Below, piece after piece: positions 17,156-24,432 of a stretch of DNA of 55,441 bases. The DNA is taken from assembly GCA_026000755.1 (NCBI GenBank), contig BNZC01000009.1, forward strand, positions 1 through 55,441. Direction: 5' to 3'. Every line of letters starts with the position of its first letter. Within the stretch, counting starts at the first letter, position 1. The translations under genes were made by a program, and so were the position numbers. Source of the stretch: Clostridia bacterium (lineage in GTDB: Bacteria; Bacillota; Clostridia; Lachnospirales; Lachnospiraceae). Below the pieces are notes generated by a model. The model did no database searches and had not been told where the DNA came from. It saw only the letters and a list, made by a program, of their open reading frames with translations.

Positions 17156-17287
17156 GTTACTATTCACAGTTCCTGTGAATAGTAACAATTATGCACACAA
17201 ATCGCAAAAAAATGCGATTTGGCGCATGACTTAATCGGGTTTTTCTTCGAAAAACGCCTCTCGGAACGGTTCACCGTGAATAGTAAC
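17156..17287. mobile_element. 132-bp MITE, copy 2, with 8-bp target duplication
   Basis: Same ends (GTTACTATTCAC / GTGAATAGTAAC) and internal hairpins as copy 1, flanked by a different 8-bp direct repeat, GAGCCGCT (17148-17155 and 17288-17295). Different target duplications show two independent insertions; near-identity shows both are recent. It lies between the HtrA terminator and the GNAT gene and disrupts no frame. Nothing else was recognised in 17112-17398. Confidence 0.92.
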
Positions 17288-17398
17288 GAGCCGCTTCATG
17301 GCGGGTAGATTTGCCTCACAAACTTATAGTATTTCCATGAAAAATATGGTACTATTGACATATAAAAGTTTTACCAACAAATTAGGAGGAATTTATTT

Positions 17399-18313
17399 AT
17401 GACAGTACGAAAGCTTCGTTTATCCGATTTTACCGCCTTGGATCATGCAGGGGGGTATGTGAAAAAAATTGGAGAAAATATGAAAAACTGGCTAGAGAGA
17501 AACTACATTACCTCGGAAAACAGTTTTGTTTTTTCTGATGGCGATGTACCCGTTGGTGGAGTGTGTTTTGCCGAAGTTGCGCCGAACCAGTGGAACATTC
17601 TTGATTTTGCCTTAAGGGAGGATCTGATACCCTCCGGTTCTGATTTACTTGCGGAAAGTATGCGTTTGTCTGTTTTGGAGCAACAGCAAGTGTCATATGA
17701 CTTATATAATGACACTCCTTTGTATCATGATTTGCAGGAACTGTTTTTACGGGCGGGCTTTCTCCTTGTGCAGGAGAAAAAACGCTATAGTTACGAAAAT
17801 ACTGTTTCCAAACAGGAAGCCTTGCACAAGTATAAAGATCTTTTGTCCTTTCGTTCCGTTACTGAAATCGGTGAAGATGCATTTACCAATCTGGTAGGGA
17901 CTGTAACAAAGGGTACTTTAGACAGTGGACTGGCACAGGATTTTGCTGAAAATGGACAGAAAATGTGTGCTTTCACTTATGTGGAACTTTGTAAGCTAAT
18001 TGACTTTAATCCGGATTGGTGGAAAGTGGCTTATGCAAAGGAGAAACCTGTGGGCTTAATTCTGCCCCAAAATGCAGGAGAGGATATTGGCCTTATCAAT
18101 TACGTCGGTGTTGTACCGGATATGCGGGGAAATGGCTACGTGAATGCCCTGTTGGCGGAGGGAACACGGATTTTGTGTGAAAATGGTATCTCGAAAATAT
18201 TTGCGGACATTGACGTTTTGAATTTCCCATTGGAACAGGCACTTGAAACGGTTGCTTATCAAGTGGTGAATGAAGAAAGTGTATTGGAGTATTCCAACGA
18301 AAAAAACTTGTAG
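17399..18313 (+). CDS. GNAT-family N-acetyltransferase
   Basis: A 304-residue protein with a GNAT domain in the C-terminal half. VGVVPDMRGNGYVNALL near 240-256 is motif A (the acetyl-CoA pyrophosphate loop R-x-x-G-x-G/A, here R-G-N-G-Y-V), preceded by the NYVGV strand. The N-terminal half may be a degenerate second GNAT fold. The acceptor substrate is unknown. ATG follows AGGAGG. It precedes hprK, but a promoter overlapping its stop codon (18308-18336) suggests hprK is transcribed separately too. Confidence 0.75.
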   Translation: MTVRKLRLSDFTALDHAGGYVKKIGENMKNWLERNYITSENSFVFSDGDVPVGGVCFAEVAPNQWNILDFALREDLIPSGSDLLAESMRLSVLEQQQVSYDLYNDTPLYHDLQELFLRAGFLLVQEKKRYSYENTVSKQEALHKYKDLLSFRSVTEIGEDAFTNLVGTVTKGTLDSGLAQDFAENGQKMCAFTYVELCKLIDFNPDWWKVAYAKEKPVGLILPQNAGEDIGLINYVGVVPDMRGNGYVNALLAEGTRILCENGISKIFADIDVLNFPLEQALETVAYQVVNEESVLEYSNEKNL

Positions 18314-18336
18314 AATCCCACCAAGAGTGGTATACT
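18308..18336 (+). promoter_or_regulatory. Promoter of hprK
   Basis: TTGTAG at 18308-18313 (overlapping the end of the GNAT gene), 17-base spacer, TATACT at 18331-18336 preceded by TGG (extended -10). It is 39 bp ahead of the hprK start. Confidence 0.65.
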
Positions 18337-18374
18337 AAAGCTAACTACTACTTACCGTCCAAGGAGGTCGTCTT

Positions 18375-19310
18375 ATGAGCAGTGTCAGCGTACAAAAGTT
18401 AGAAGAAACCTTGCATCTTACTGCCTTTAATCCCACCGTAGATCGAAAGGAAAGAAAAATCATCGTGCCGGACATCAATCGCCCGGCTTTGCAGATAACG
18501 GGATATTTTGAACATTTTGAGGGAGAGCGTGTACAGGTCATCGGAAATGTGGAATATACCTATTTGCAGTCACTACGTGCGGATGTGAAGAAGCATATCT
18601 ATGAGCAGTTTTTTGTCTATGATATTCCCTGTATTGTTTTATGTCAGGACAGAAAACCGGATGCCGTGTGTCTGGAGCTTGCCACACAGAAAGGCATTCC
18701 GATTTTGGGAACGAACATGACGACCTCATCCTTTATGGCGGAGGTGATTTTCTTCCTGTCACAGGAGTTGGCACCCTACATTTCCATTCATGGCGTGTTG
18801 GTAGACGTCTATGGCGAAGGCTTGTTAATCACCGGTGAAAGCGGCATTGGAAAAAGCGAAGCGGCATTGGAGTTGATTCGAAGAGGACATCGCCTTGTAA
18901 CAGATGATGTCGTTAAGATACGCAAGCTGAACGAGCATACCTTGGTGGGTTCTTCACCGAACATGACCCGTAATTTCATAGAACTGCGAGGTGTGGGCAT
19001 TATAGATGTAAAGGCCTTGTTTGGTGCAGAGTGCGTGAAAGAAAAGCAAAACATAGACCTTGTGATTAAGTTAGAGGACTGGCGCAAAGAAAAAGACTAT
19101 GACAGGTTGGGCTTAGAAGAGGACTACGTGGAATTTTTGGGAAATAAAATCATTTGTCATTCCCTGCCCATTCGTCCGGGAAGAAACTTGGCAGTCATCT
19201 GTGAAACTGCCGCAGTCAACCATAGACAGAAGAAAATGGGCTACAACGCAGCCCAAGAACTGTATCGCAGAGTGCAGGAAAATTGGGCAAAAAGCGATGA
19301 AGAAGTGTAA
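18375..19310 (+). CDS. hprK: HPr kinase/phosphorylase
   Basis: A bifunctional ATP-dependent kinase and phosphorylase acting on the regulatory serine of HPr and Crh, the sensor step of carbon catabolite control in Bacillota. The 311-residue protein has the P-loop GESGIGKS at 154-161, the conserved His139 in SIHGVLV, and the family signature ELRGVGIIDV near 205-215. Length and motif spacing are normal. ATG follows AAGGAGG. It heads the cluster with the M18 peptidase, murB, rapZ, whiA and a Crh-like gene, one likely substrate of which is encoded 4.7 kb downstream. Confidence 0.96.
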   Translation: MSSVSVQKLEETLHLTAFNPTVDRKERKIIVPDINRPALQITGYFEHFEGERVQVIGNVEYTYLQSLRADVKKHIYEQFFVYDIPCIVLCQDRKPDAVCLELATQKGIPILGTNMTTSSFMAEVIFFLSQELAPYISIHGVLVDVYGEGLLITGESGIGKSEAALELIRRGHRLVTDDVVKIRKLNEHTLVGSSPNMTRNFIELRGVGIIDVKALFGAECVKEKQNIDLVIKLEDWRKEKDYDRLGLEEDYVEFLGNKIICHSLPIRPGRNLAVICETAAVNHRQKKMGYNAAQELYRRVQENWAKSDEEV

Positions 19311-19344
19311 AACCGGGTAAAAGCAATAAAGGAGAAGATTGATC

Positions 19345-20742
19345 ATGGAAAAGAAGAATGCTTGGGAGAAATATCAGGGCAATAAAAAGGATAAGGTTTT
19401 TGCATTTGCACAGGACTATAAGACATTCATTTCCACTTGCAAGACGGAACGAGAGTGTGTAACCGAGCTGATTGCACAGGCAAAAGAAGCAGGATTTAAG
19501 GACTTAAAGCAAGTGATTGAAAAAGGCAAAAAGATTAAAGAGGGCAGCAAGCTCTATGTGCAGAATATGGGAAAGGTTCTGATTTTATTTGTTATGGGAA
19601 AGAAGCCACTCACAGCAGGCGTAAACTTCTTGGGTGCTCATGTGGATTCTCCTCGTCTTGACATTAAGCAGAATCCTTTATATGAAGATTCGGAATTAGC
19701 CCTCCTTGATACCCATTATTATGGCGGAGTGAAAAAATACCAATGGGTAACGCTGCCCCTTGCCTTACACGGCGTTGTGGTGAAAAAGGACGGCACGGTA
19801 ATTCCCATTACGATTGGTGAGAAAGAGGAGGATCCCGTATTTGGCATTACGGATTTGCTGATTCATTTGTCTGCGGAGCAGTTGGAGAAAAAGGCGGCCA
19901 AGGTAATTGAGGGCGAAAGCTTGGATATTTTGGTGGGAAGTCTTCCTGGTTTTCCATCCGAAAAGGAAAAAGAGAAAGCTAAGGATACGGTAAAGGCCAA
20001 TGTGTTACAGCTCTTAAAAGAGCAATACAATATAGAAGAAGACGATTTTCTTTCCGCAGAAATCGAGGCGGTTCCTGCCGGAGCGGCAAGGGATTTTGGA
20101 TTTGACCGCAGTATGGTGACAGGATATGGACACGATGACCGTGTCTGCGCCTACTCTTCCTTTGCAGCCATACTGGAAGCGGGGGTTTGTGATAAGACAA
20201 GTGCCTGTATTTTGGTGGATAAAGAAGAAATCGGCAGTGTTGGTGCCACAGGTATGGATTCCAAATTTTTTGAATATGCCATGGCGGAATTGTTAGAAGC
20301 GACAGAGGGATTTTCTCAAATTGCCTTTAATCGCATGATGAGCGCCTCAAACATGATTTCTTCGGATGTGAGTGCAGCCTACGATCCCCTGTATCCCGCT
20401 GTGATGGAAAAGAAAAACACCGCATATCTGGGCAAGGGATTTGTCTTTAATAAATATACCGGCAGGAAAGGAAAGGGTATGTCCAATGATGCCAATCCGG
20501 AATTTATAGCACTCATCCGAAAGATTATGGATAAACATGAAGTGTCTTTTCAGACGGCGGAGCTTGGCAAGGTAGATGCAGGCGGCGGCGGAACCATAGC
20601 CAGTGAGATGGCAAAATATAATATGCAAGTGATTGACGGTGGTGTGGCGGTGCTGAATATGCACGCACCTTGGGAAATCATCAGCAAGGTGGATTTGTAT
20701 GAAGCCAAGCGGGGCTATGTGGCGTTTTTGAAAGAAGCTTAG
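19345..20742 (+). CDS. M18-family aminopeptidase
   Basis: A 465-residue metallo-aminopeptidase of the M18 (aminopeptidase I / ApeA) family: GAHVDSPRLDIK near 98 with the first metal-binding His, GHDDRVCAYSSFAA near 255 with the bridging Asp, DKEEIGSVGATGMDS near 295 with the catalytic Glu pair, and a late His in NMHAPWE. M18 enzymes remove N-terminal, often acidic, residues from peptides in the cytoplasm. I prefer the ATG at 19345 over the TTG two codons earlier, as GGAG at 19331-19334 suits it better. It lies 34 bp behind hprK. Confidence 0.88.
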   Translation: MEKKNAWEKYQGNKKDKVFAFAQDYKTFISTCKTERECVTELIAQAKEAGFKDLKQVIEKGKKIKEGSKLYVQNMGKVLILFVMGKKPLTAGVNFLGAHVDSPRLDIKQNPLYEDSELALLDTHYYGGVKKYQWVTLPLALHGVVVKKDGTVIPITIGEKEEDPVFGITDLLIHLSAEQLEKKAAKVIEGESLDILVGSLPGFPSEKEKEKAKDTVKANVLQLLKEQYNIEEDDFLSAEIEAVPAGAARDFGFDRSMVTGYGHDDRVCAYSSFAAILEAGVCDKTSACILVDKEEIGSVGATGMDSKFFEYAMAELLEATEGFSQIAFNRMMSASNMISSDVSAAYDPLYPAVMEKKNTAYLGKGFVFNKYTGRKGKGMSNDANPEFIALIRKIMDKHEVSFQTAELGKVDAGGGGTIASEMAKYNMQVIDGGVAVLNMHAPWEIISKVDLYEAKRGYVAFLKEA

Positions 20743-20838
20743 ATGAGTGAAGAATGAGGTAAGCGACGGATTGCGAGTCTGTCAGGCAACATGCAATGGA
20801 TTAATGTAAATAAGTCAGACTGTGAGAGGTAAAAAGGT

Positions 20839-21774
20839 TTGAGTAAAGATTTTTTATATGCGGATTATTCTGATTTGAAAGAAGATTTTGAAGAACTGTT
20901 AGGGGCGGAAAATGTATTCCTAAGAGAACCCATGTCGAAGCATACCAGTTTTCGGACAGGCGGACCTGCGGGCTGTTACTTGCGCCCAAAGGCAGAGAAT
21001 CTTTGGGAACTCATGCAGTATATAGACCAAAAGCGACTGGTTTACCATACCATGGGAAATGGAACCAATCTCCTAATCAGCGACAACGGGATTGGTCTTA
21101 TGATTGAGATTGGTCAAAATATGTCGGATGTTTGGATTTCCGCAGATAAGCCCTATGTATATGCAGGGGGGGGGGCGAGTTTGTCACGTGTGGCACATGC
21201 CGCTGAAAAAGCAGGTCTGACAGGACTTGAATTTGCTTCGGGGATTCCCGGTACGGTGGGCGGTGCAATATCCATGAACGCAGGAGCCTATGGTTCTGAA
21301 ATGAAAGACGTGTTGCTCTATGCAGATGTTCTTCGCAGAGACAATACCTATTGCCGTGTCAATGCCGATGAAATGAAATTCTCCTATCGACGCAGCTTGG
21401 TGTCGGAGATGTATTCGATTGTGACAGGAGCGGCATTTGCATTAAAAGAGGGAGAACCGGCACAAATTAAGGCACGCACGGAGGAACTTAGACAGCAGCG
21501 GGCGGAAAAGCAGCCCATAGAATATCCCAGTGCAGGCAGTACTTTCAAACGTCCCGAAGGTCATTTTGCAGGGAAATTGATTGCAGATGCAGGCTTAAAG
21601 GGACTGACGGTGGGCGGTGCGCAGGTATCAGAGAAACACGCAGGCTTTATCATCAATCGAGGCGGTGCGACCGCAAAGGATATTGTAAGCTTAATGGAAA
21701 TCGTGCAGGAGAAGGTAAAGGAGGAATTTGGTGTAGAGTTAGAACAGGAAGTGCGAGCAATGGGATATTTCTGA
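20839..21774 (+). CDS. murB: UDP-N-acetylenolpyruvoylglucosamine reductase
   Basis: Reduces UDP-GlcNAc-enolpyruvate to UDP-MurNAc with NADPH and FAD, a committed peptidoglycan step in the cytoplasm. The 311-residue protein has TSFRTGGPA, GNGTNLL and GIPGTVGGAISMNAGAYG (FAD-binding), the catalytic Ser region PSAGSTFKRP, and the terminal EKHAGFIIN. The start appears to be TTG at 20839 after GAGAGG; no ATG lies nearby in frame. A G10 run at 21166-21175 encodes the YAGGGAS segment. Clostridial murB commonly stands beside rapZ and whiA as here. The gap 20743-20838 holds nothing recognisable. Confidence 0.95.
   Translation: MSKDFLYADYSDLKEDFEELLGAENVFLREPMSKHTSFRTGGPAGCYLRPKAENLWELMQYIDQKRLVYHTMGNGTNLLISDNGIGLMIEIGQNMSDVWISADKPYVYAGGGASLSRVAHAAEKAGLTGLEFASGIPGTVGGAISMNAGAYGSEMKDVLLYADVLRRDNTYCRVNADEMKFSYRRSLVSEMYSIVTGAAFALKEGEPAQIKARTEELRQQRAEKQPIEYPSAGSTFKRPEGHFAGKLIADAGLKGLTVGGAQVSEKHAGFIINRGGATAKDIVSLMEIVQEKVKEEFGVELEQEVRAMGYF
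21166..21175 (+). repeat. G10 homopolymer inside murB
   Basis: Ten consecutive G within the codons for A-G-G-G-A. It is the longest G-run in the window and lies in an essential gene, so slippage here should be lethal or corrected. Confidence 0.9.
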
Positions 21775-21876
21775 TTTTTTAAGATGAGGGAAGCGTTTTG
21801 CCAAAGCAAATTATTCGCAGAATGCTTGTGATGTGATGATTTTTAAGGAATTGTGATTTTCTAAAATGAGGGAAGA
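21773..21876 (+). repeat. Duplicated murB-rapZ junction sequence
   Basis: GATTTTTTAAGATGAGGGAAG at 21773-21793 is repeated with two changes at 21855-21875 (GATTTTCTAAAATGAGGGAAG), an offset of 82 bp. The second copy carries the ribosome site of rapZ; the first stands directly at the murB stop codon. It resembles the tail duplications at purA, rapZ and whiA, though the repeated part is short. Confidence 0.6.
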
Positions 21877-21883
21877 GGAAGCC

Positions 21884-22771
21884 ATGCAGTTTGTGATATT
21901 AACCGGCATGTCCGGTGCAGGGAAAAGTACGGCTCTAAAGATGATGGAGGATATGGGTTATTTTTGCGTGGATAACCTGCCCATTCCGCTATTTGAGAAG
22001 ATTTGTCAGTTCTTCAATGAAAGCAGTGGTCCCAAGAAAATGGCATTTGGGATTGATATTCGAAGCGGTGAAGATTTAAGCGAGATAGAGGGGATGTTAG
22101 AACGAATTAAGAGTATGAATTGTTCTTATTCCATTTTGTTTTTGGATTGCAGTGACGAGGTCTTGGTGAAGCGTTTTAAGGAAACCAGGAGACAACACCC
22201 GCTTTCTTGCGGAGAACGCTTGGATAAGGGCATTGAAAGAGAGCGAGAGCGGCTTAAATTTTTAAGACAGGAAGCAGACTATACCATCGATACCAGTCGC
22301 CTGTTGGTTCGAGAGTTAAAGCTTGAAATTGAAAAGATTTTCCTTAAAAATCAAAAATACACGAATCTTTATATTACAATTCTTTCCTTTGGTTTCAAAT
22401 ACGGATTGCCCACGGATTCGGATTTGGTCTTTGATGTGCGTTTTCTGCCAAATCCCTATTATGTGGAGGAGTTACGGGCGAAAACGGGACTGGATGCCCC
22501 TGTTTCAGAATTTGTCATGAACCATATAGAGGCGCACACCTTTGTGGACAAGTTAGAGGATATGGTAAAGTTTTTAATTCCCAATTATATCATTGAGGGA
22601 AAAACCCATCTTGTGGTCAGCATAGGCTGTACCGGCGGAAAACACCGTTCCGTTACCTTGGCGAGTGAGTTGTATGCACGACTGAAAAAACAAAAGGACA
22701 TTGGCGTAAAAGTGGAACACAGGGATATAGGAAAGGATAACGTAATCAAGAGTGCGGAACTTTCTATGTGA
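21884..22771 (+). CDS. rapZ: RNase adapter / nucleotide-binding protein RapZ (YvcJ)
   Basis: A 295-residue protein counted from the ATG at 21884, chosen because GAGGGAAGAGG lies just upstream and the next residues match the family start. Walker A is GMSGAGKST at 8-16. The C-terminal domain has SIGCTGGKHRSV and ends in the VEHRDIGK region. In B. subtilis the orthologue YvcJ is a P-loop GTPase/ATPase linked to competence; in E. coli RapZ controls glucosamine-6-P synthase through small RNAs. The usual neighbour glmR (yvcK) between rapZ and whiA is missing. The last residues, S-M, are not the ancestral end: a second copy of the 3' end follows at 22778. Confidence 0.93.
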   Translation: MQFVILTGMSGAGKSTALKMMEDMGYFCVDNLPIPLFEKICQFFNESSGPKKMAFGIDIRSGEDLSEIEGMLERIKSMNCSYSILFLDCSDEVLVKRFKETRRQHPLSCGERLDKGIERERERLKFLRQEADYTIDTSRLLVRELKLEIEKIFLKNQKYTNLYITILSFGFKYGLPTDSDLVFDVRFLPNPYYVEELRAKTGLDAPVSEFVMNHIEAHTFVDKLEDMVKFLIPNYIIEGKTHLVVSIGCTGGKHRSVTLASELYARLKKQKDIGVKVEHRDIGKDNVIKSAELSM

Positions 22772-22777
22772 AGATAG

Positions 22778-22857
22778 ATATTGGCGTAAAGGTGGAACAT
22801 AGGGACATAGGAAAGGATAACGTAATCAAGAGTGCGGAACTTGCGATTGGACAGTAA
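22778..22857 (+). pseudogene. Second copy of the rapZ 3' end
   Basis: Bases 22778-22842 repeat 22698-22762 at an offset of 80 bp. In the rapZ frame this copy reads IGVKVEHRDIGKDNVIKSAEL, the same residues as the functional gene, and continues A-I-G-Q-stop. All differences between the copies in the shared codons are third-position synonymous changes (for example aaa/aag, cac/cat, gat/gac). Confidence 0.92.
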
Positions 22858-22880
22858 CATTTGACTGCGTATGGGGTAAG

Positions 22881-23966
22881 ATGTCATTTTCAAGTGAAGT
22901 GAAAGAAGAATTGGCACGGCAGATGAAAAGCAGCCGTCATTGCAGATTGGCAGAAGCGGCGGCTATTTTAAGCTTTGCCGGCAGGATAGAGGAAGCGGAA
23001 GAGATACCGGGCAAAGCGGATCAGGACAAAGTGATAGAATCGGAAGAAGCGATAGAACCGGAAGAAGAAAAACCGAAAAATCCAAAAGGGGGGAGCTGTC
23101 TTATTGTTCGGACGGAAAATCTCTCTTTGGCGAAAAAATATGTCAGTCTGATGAAACAGCTCTTTGGAGAATGTATCTCCCTTAGTCACAATACCTACGA
23201 GCAAAAAGGGCATGGCTGTGTGATTCGTATCAGTCAAAAAGAAGATGTGAAACGTATCATGCAGGCAATGAAGTGGGGGGAGGGTACAAAAATACAGCAT
23301 TCTTTTGGTCAGGTGACAGAGTGTCATCCTACAGGAAGATTAGACGGAGCGGGTCAGGCAACAGATGGTCTCTTGATTCAAAATATTTGCTGTAAGCGAG
23401 CCTTTTTGCGAGGAGCTTATTTGACCGCAGGTTCCATGAGCAATCCCAACAAAGCCTATCATGCAGAAATTGTCTGCACCACATTTGCTCAAGCAAAACA
23501 GCTTACAGAGATTATGGAGAGCTTTGAGATTTTTGCCAAGATTGCCCGCCGCAAGAAATATTTTATCGTGTATCTAAAAGAGGGTTCTCAAATCATAGAC
23601 CTTTTGAACGTGATGGAAGCACACAAGGCATTGTTACAGCTTGAAAATGTGCGTGTTCTAAAGGATATGCGCAACTCTGTAAATCGCCAAGTGAATTGTG
23701 AAACGGCGAACATCAATAAAACCGTAAACGCCGCAGTCACACAAGTGGAGGATATTAAACTGATTGAGGAAATGGGCGGATTTTCGCTGCTTTCCCCGGG
23801 GCTTCTTGAGATGGCAAAACTTCGTTTGCTTTATCCGGAAATGCCCTTAAAGGATCTGGGAAATCTACTAAGTCCACCGGTAGGAAAATCAGGTGTAAAC
23901 CATAGATTAAGAAAAATAAGCCGTATTGCAGGGGAACTTCGGCAGGAAGATTCACTTCACCGGTAG
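22881..23966 (+). CDS. whiA: WhiA-family DNA-binding protein
   Basis: A 361-residue protein: an N-terminal LAGLIDADG-like domain (SFSSEVKEELAR, then RHCRLAEAAAILSFAGRI) and a C-terminal helix-turn-helix region (DLGNLLSPPVGKSGVNHRLRKI). WhiA proteins act in cell division and, in actinomycetes, sporulation. Residues about 34-68 are an extra acidic, Glu/Lys/Pro-rich insertion before GGSCLIVRTENL, where relatives usually run straight on. The C-terminal residues EDSLHR come from reading across a junction into a second copy of the 3' end and are not the family's normal end. The ribosome site (GGGG before ATG 22881) is weak. Confidence 0.92.
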   Translation: MSFSSEVKEELARQMKSSRHCRLAEAAAILSFAGRIEEAEEIPGKADQDKVIESEEAIEPEEEKPKNPKGGSCLIVRTENLSLAKKYVSLMKQLFGECISLSHNTYEQKGHGCVIRISQKEDVKRIMQAMKWGEGTKIQHSFGQVTECHPTGRLDGAGQATDGLLIQNICCKRAFLRGAYLTAGSMSNPNKAYHAEIVCTTFAQAKQLTEIMESFEIFAKIARRKKYFIVYLKEGSQIIDLLNVMEAHKALLQLENVRVLKDMRNSVNRQVNCETANINKTVNAAVTQVEDIKLIEEMGGFSLLSPGLLEMAKLRLLYPEMPLKDLGNLLSPPVGKSGVNHRLRKISRIAGELRQEDSLHR

Positions 23967-24033
23967 GAAAATCAGGTCTAAATCATAGATTGAGAAAAAT
24001 AAGCCGTATTGCGGGAGAGCTTCGGCAGAAGGA
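23958..24033 (+). pseudogene. Second copy of the whiA 3' end
   Basis: Bases 23958-24033 repeat 23875-23950 at an offset of 83 bp. Reading it in the original frame gives VGKSGLNHRLRKISRIAGEL, one residue different from the functional copy (V to L), then R-Q-K-E-V-S-W-K-stop. At least five further changes are synonymous. This copy also supplies the AAGGAGG ribosome site of the crh-like gene, so it is the copy attached to the downstream neighbour. Confidence 0.92.
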
Positions 24034-24039
24034 GGTATC

Positions 24040-24342
24040 ATGGAAGTAATGGAGGGATTAGAACAAAGACCATGGGAAAGACGATTTGATTTCATATTAA
24101 AAAATGATTTTACTCCAAGAATGGCGGCGCAGTTTGTACAGCTTGCAAACCAATTTAGCTGTGAGATTGCCATACAAGAAGAACATCTTAGCATAAATGG
24201 AAAGAGCGTTCTTGGTATGTTGAGTCTGCAACTTCCCGCAGGAAAGGCAGTTGGCGTTCATATCAAAGGCAAAAACACAGTAGAAGCGGAGGAAGCAGAC
24301 AGGGTTTTTCTGAGCTTAAAAAAGTTCTTCTTGGCGAGTTAA
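24040..24342 (+). CDS. crh: Crh-like HPr-family protein lacking the phosphocarrier His
   Basis: A 100-residue protein of the HPr fold. Where HPr has G-L-H-A-R-P this protein has D-F-T-P-R-M (23-28), so the PEP-dependent phosphorylation site His15 is Thr25. The regulatory serine is kept in NGKSVLGMLSL as Ser56. That is the logic of Crh in Bacillus, which has Gln there and works only as a catabolite-repression co-factor after phosphorylation by HprK. Order rapZ-whiA-crh is also that of the Bacillus yvc-crh operon, and hprK lies upstream. The gene starts 6 bp after a strong AAGGAGG. A sugar-transport role is unlikely. The symbol is given by analogy. Confidence 0.78.
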   Translation: MEVMEGLEQRPWERRFDFILKNDFTPRMAAQFVQLANQFSCEIAIQEEHLSINGKSVLGMLSLQLPAGKAVGVHIKGKNTVEAEEADRVFLSLKKFFLAS

Positions 24343-24350
24343 TGAAAATG

Positions 24351-24410
24351 AGTGCGGCAGAAGATGCTATGCGACAAAAGAGCTTAGATGAGTTTTTCTC
24401 GGTGTGCTAA
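24351..24410 (+). pseudogene. Possible diverged copy of the crh-like 3' end
   Basis: Twenty codons ending in a stop read S-A-A-E-D-A-M-R-Q-K-S-L-D-E-F-F-S-V-C, which resembles the end of the gene before it, V-E-A-E-E-A-D-R-V-F-L-S-L-K-K-F-F-L-A-S. The DNA AGCTTA..GAGTTTTTCT is offset 68 bp. The match is much weaker than at rapZ and whiA. An alternative is a tiny coupled open frame from the ATG at 24342, which overlaps the stop of the crh-like gene. Confidence 0.4.
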
Positions 24411-24432
24411 TCAGAGCGTGTGAGGAGTGCCT

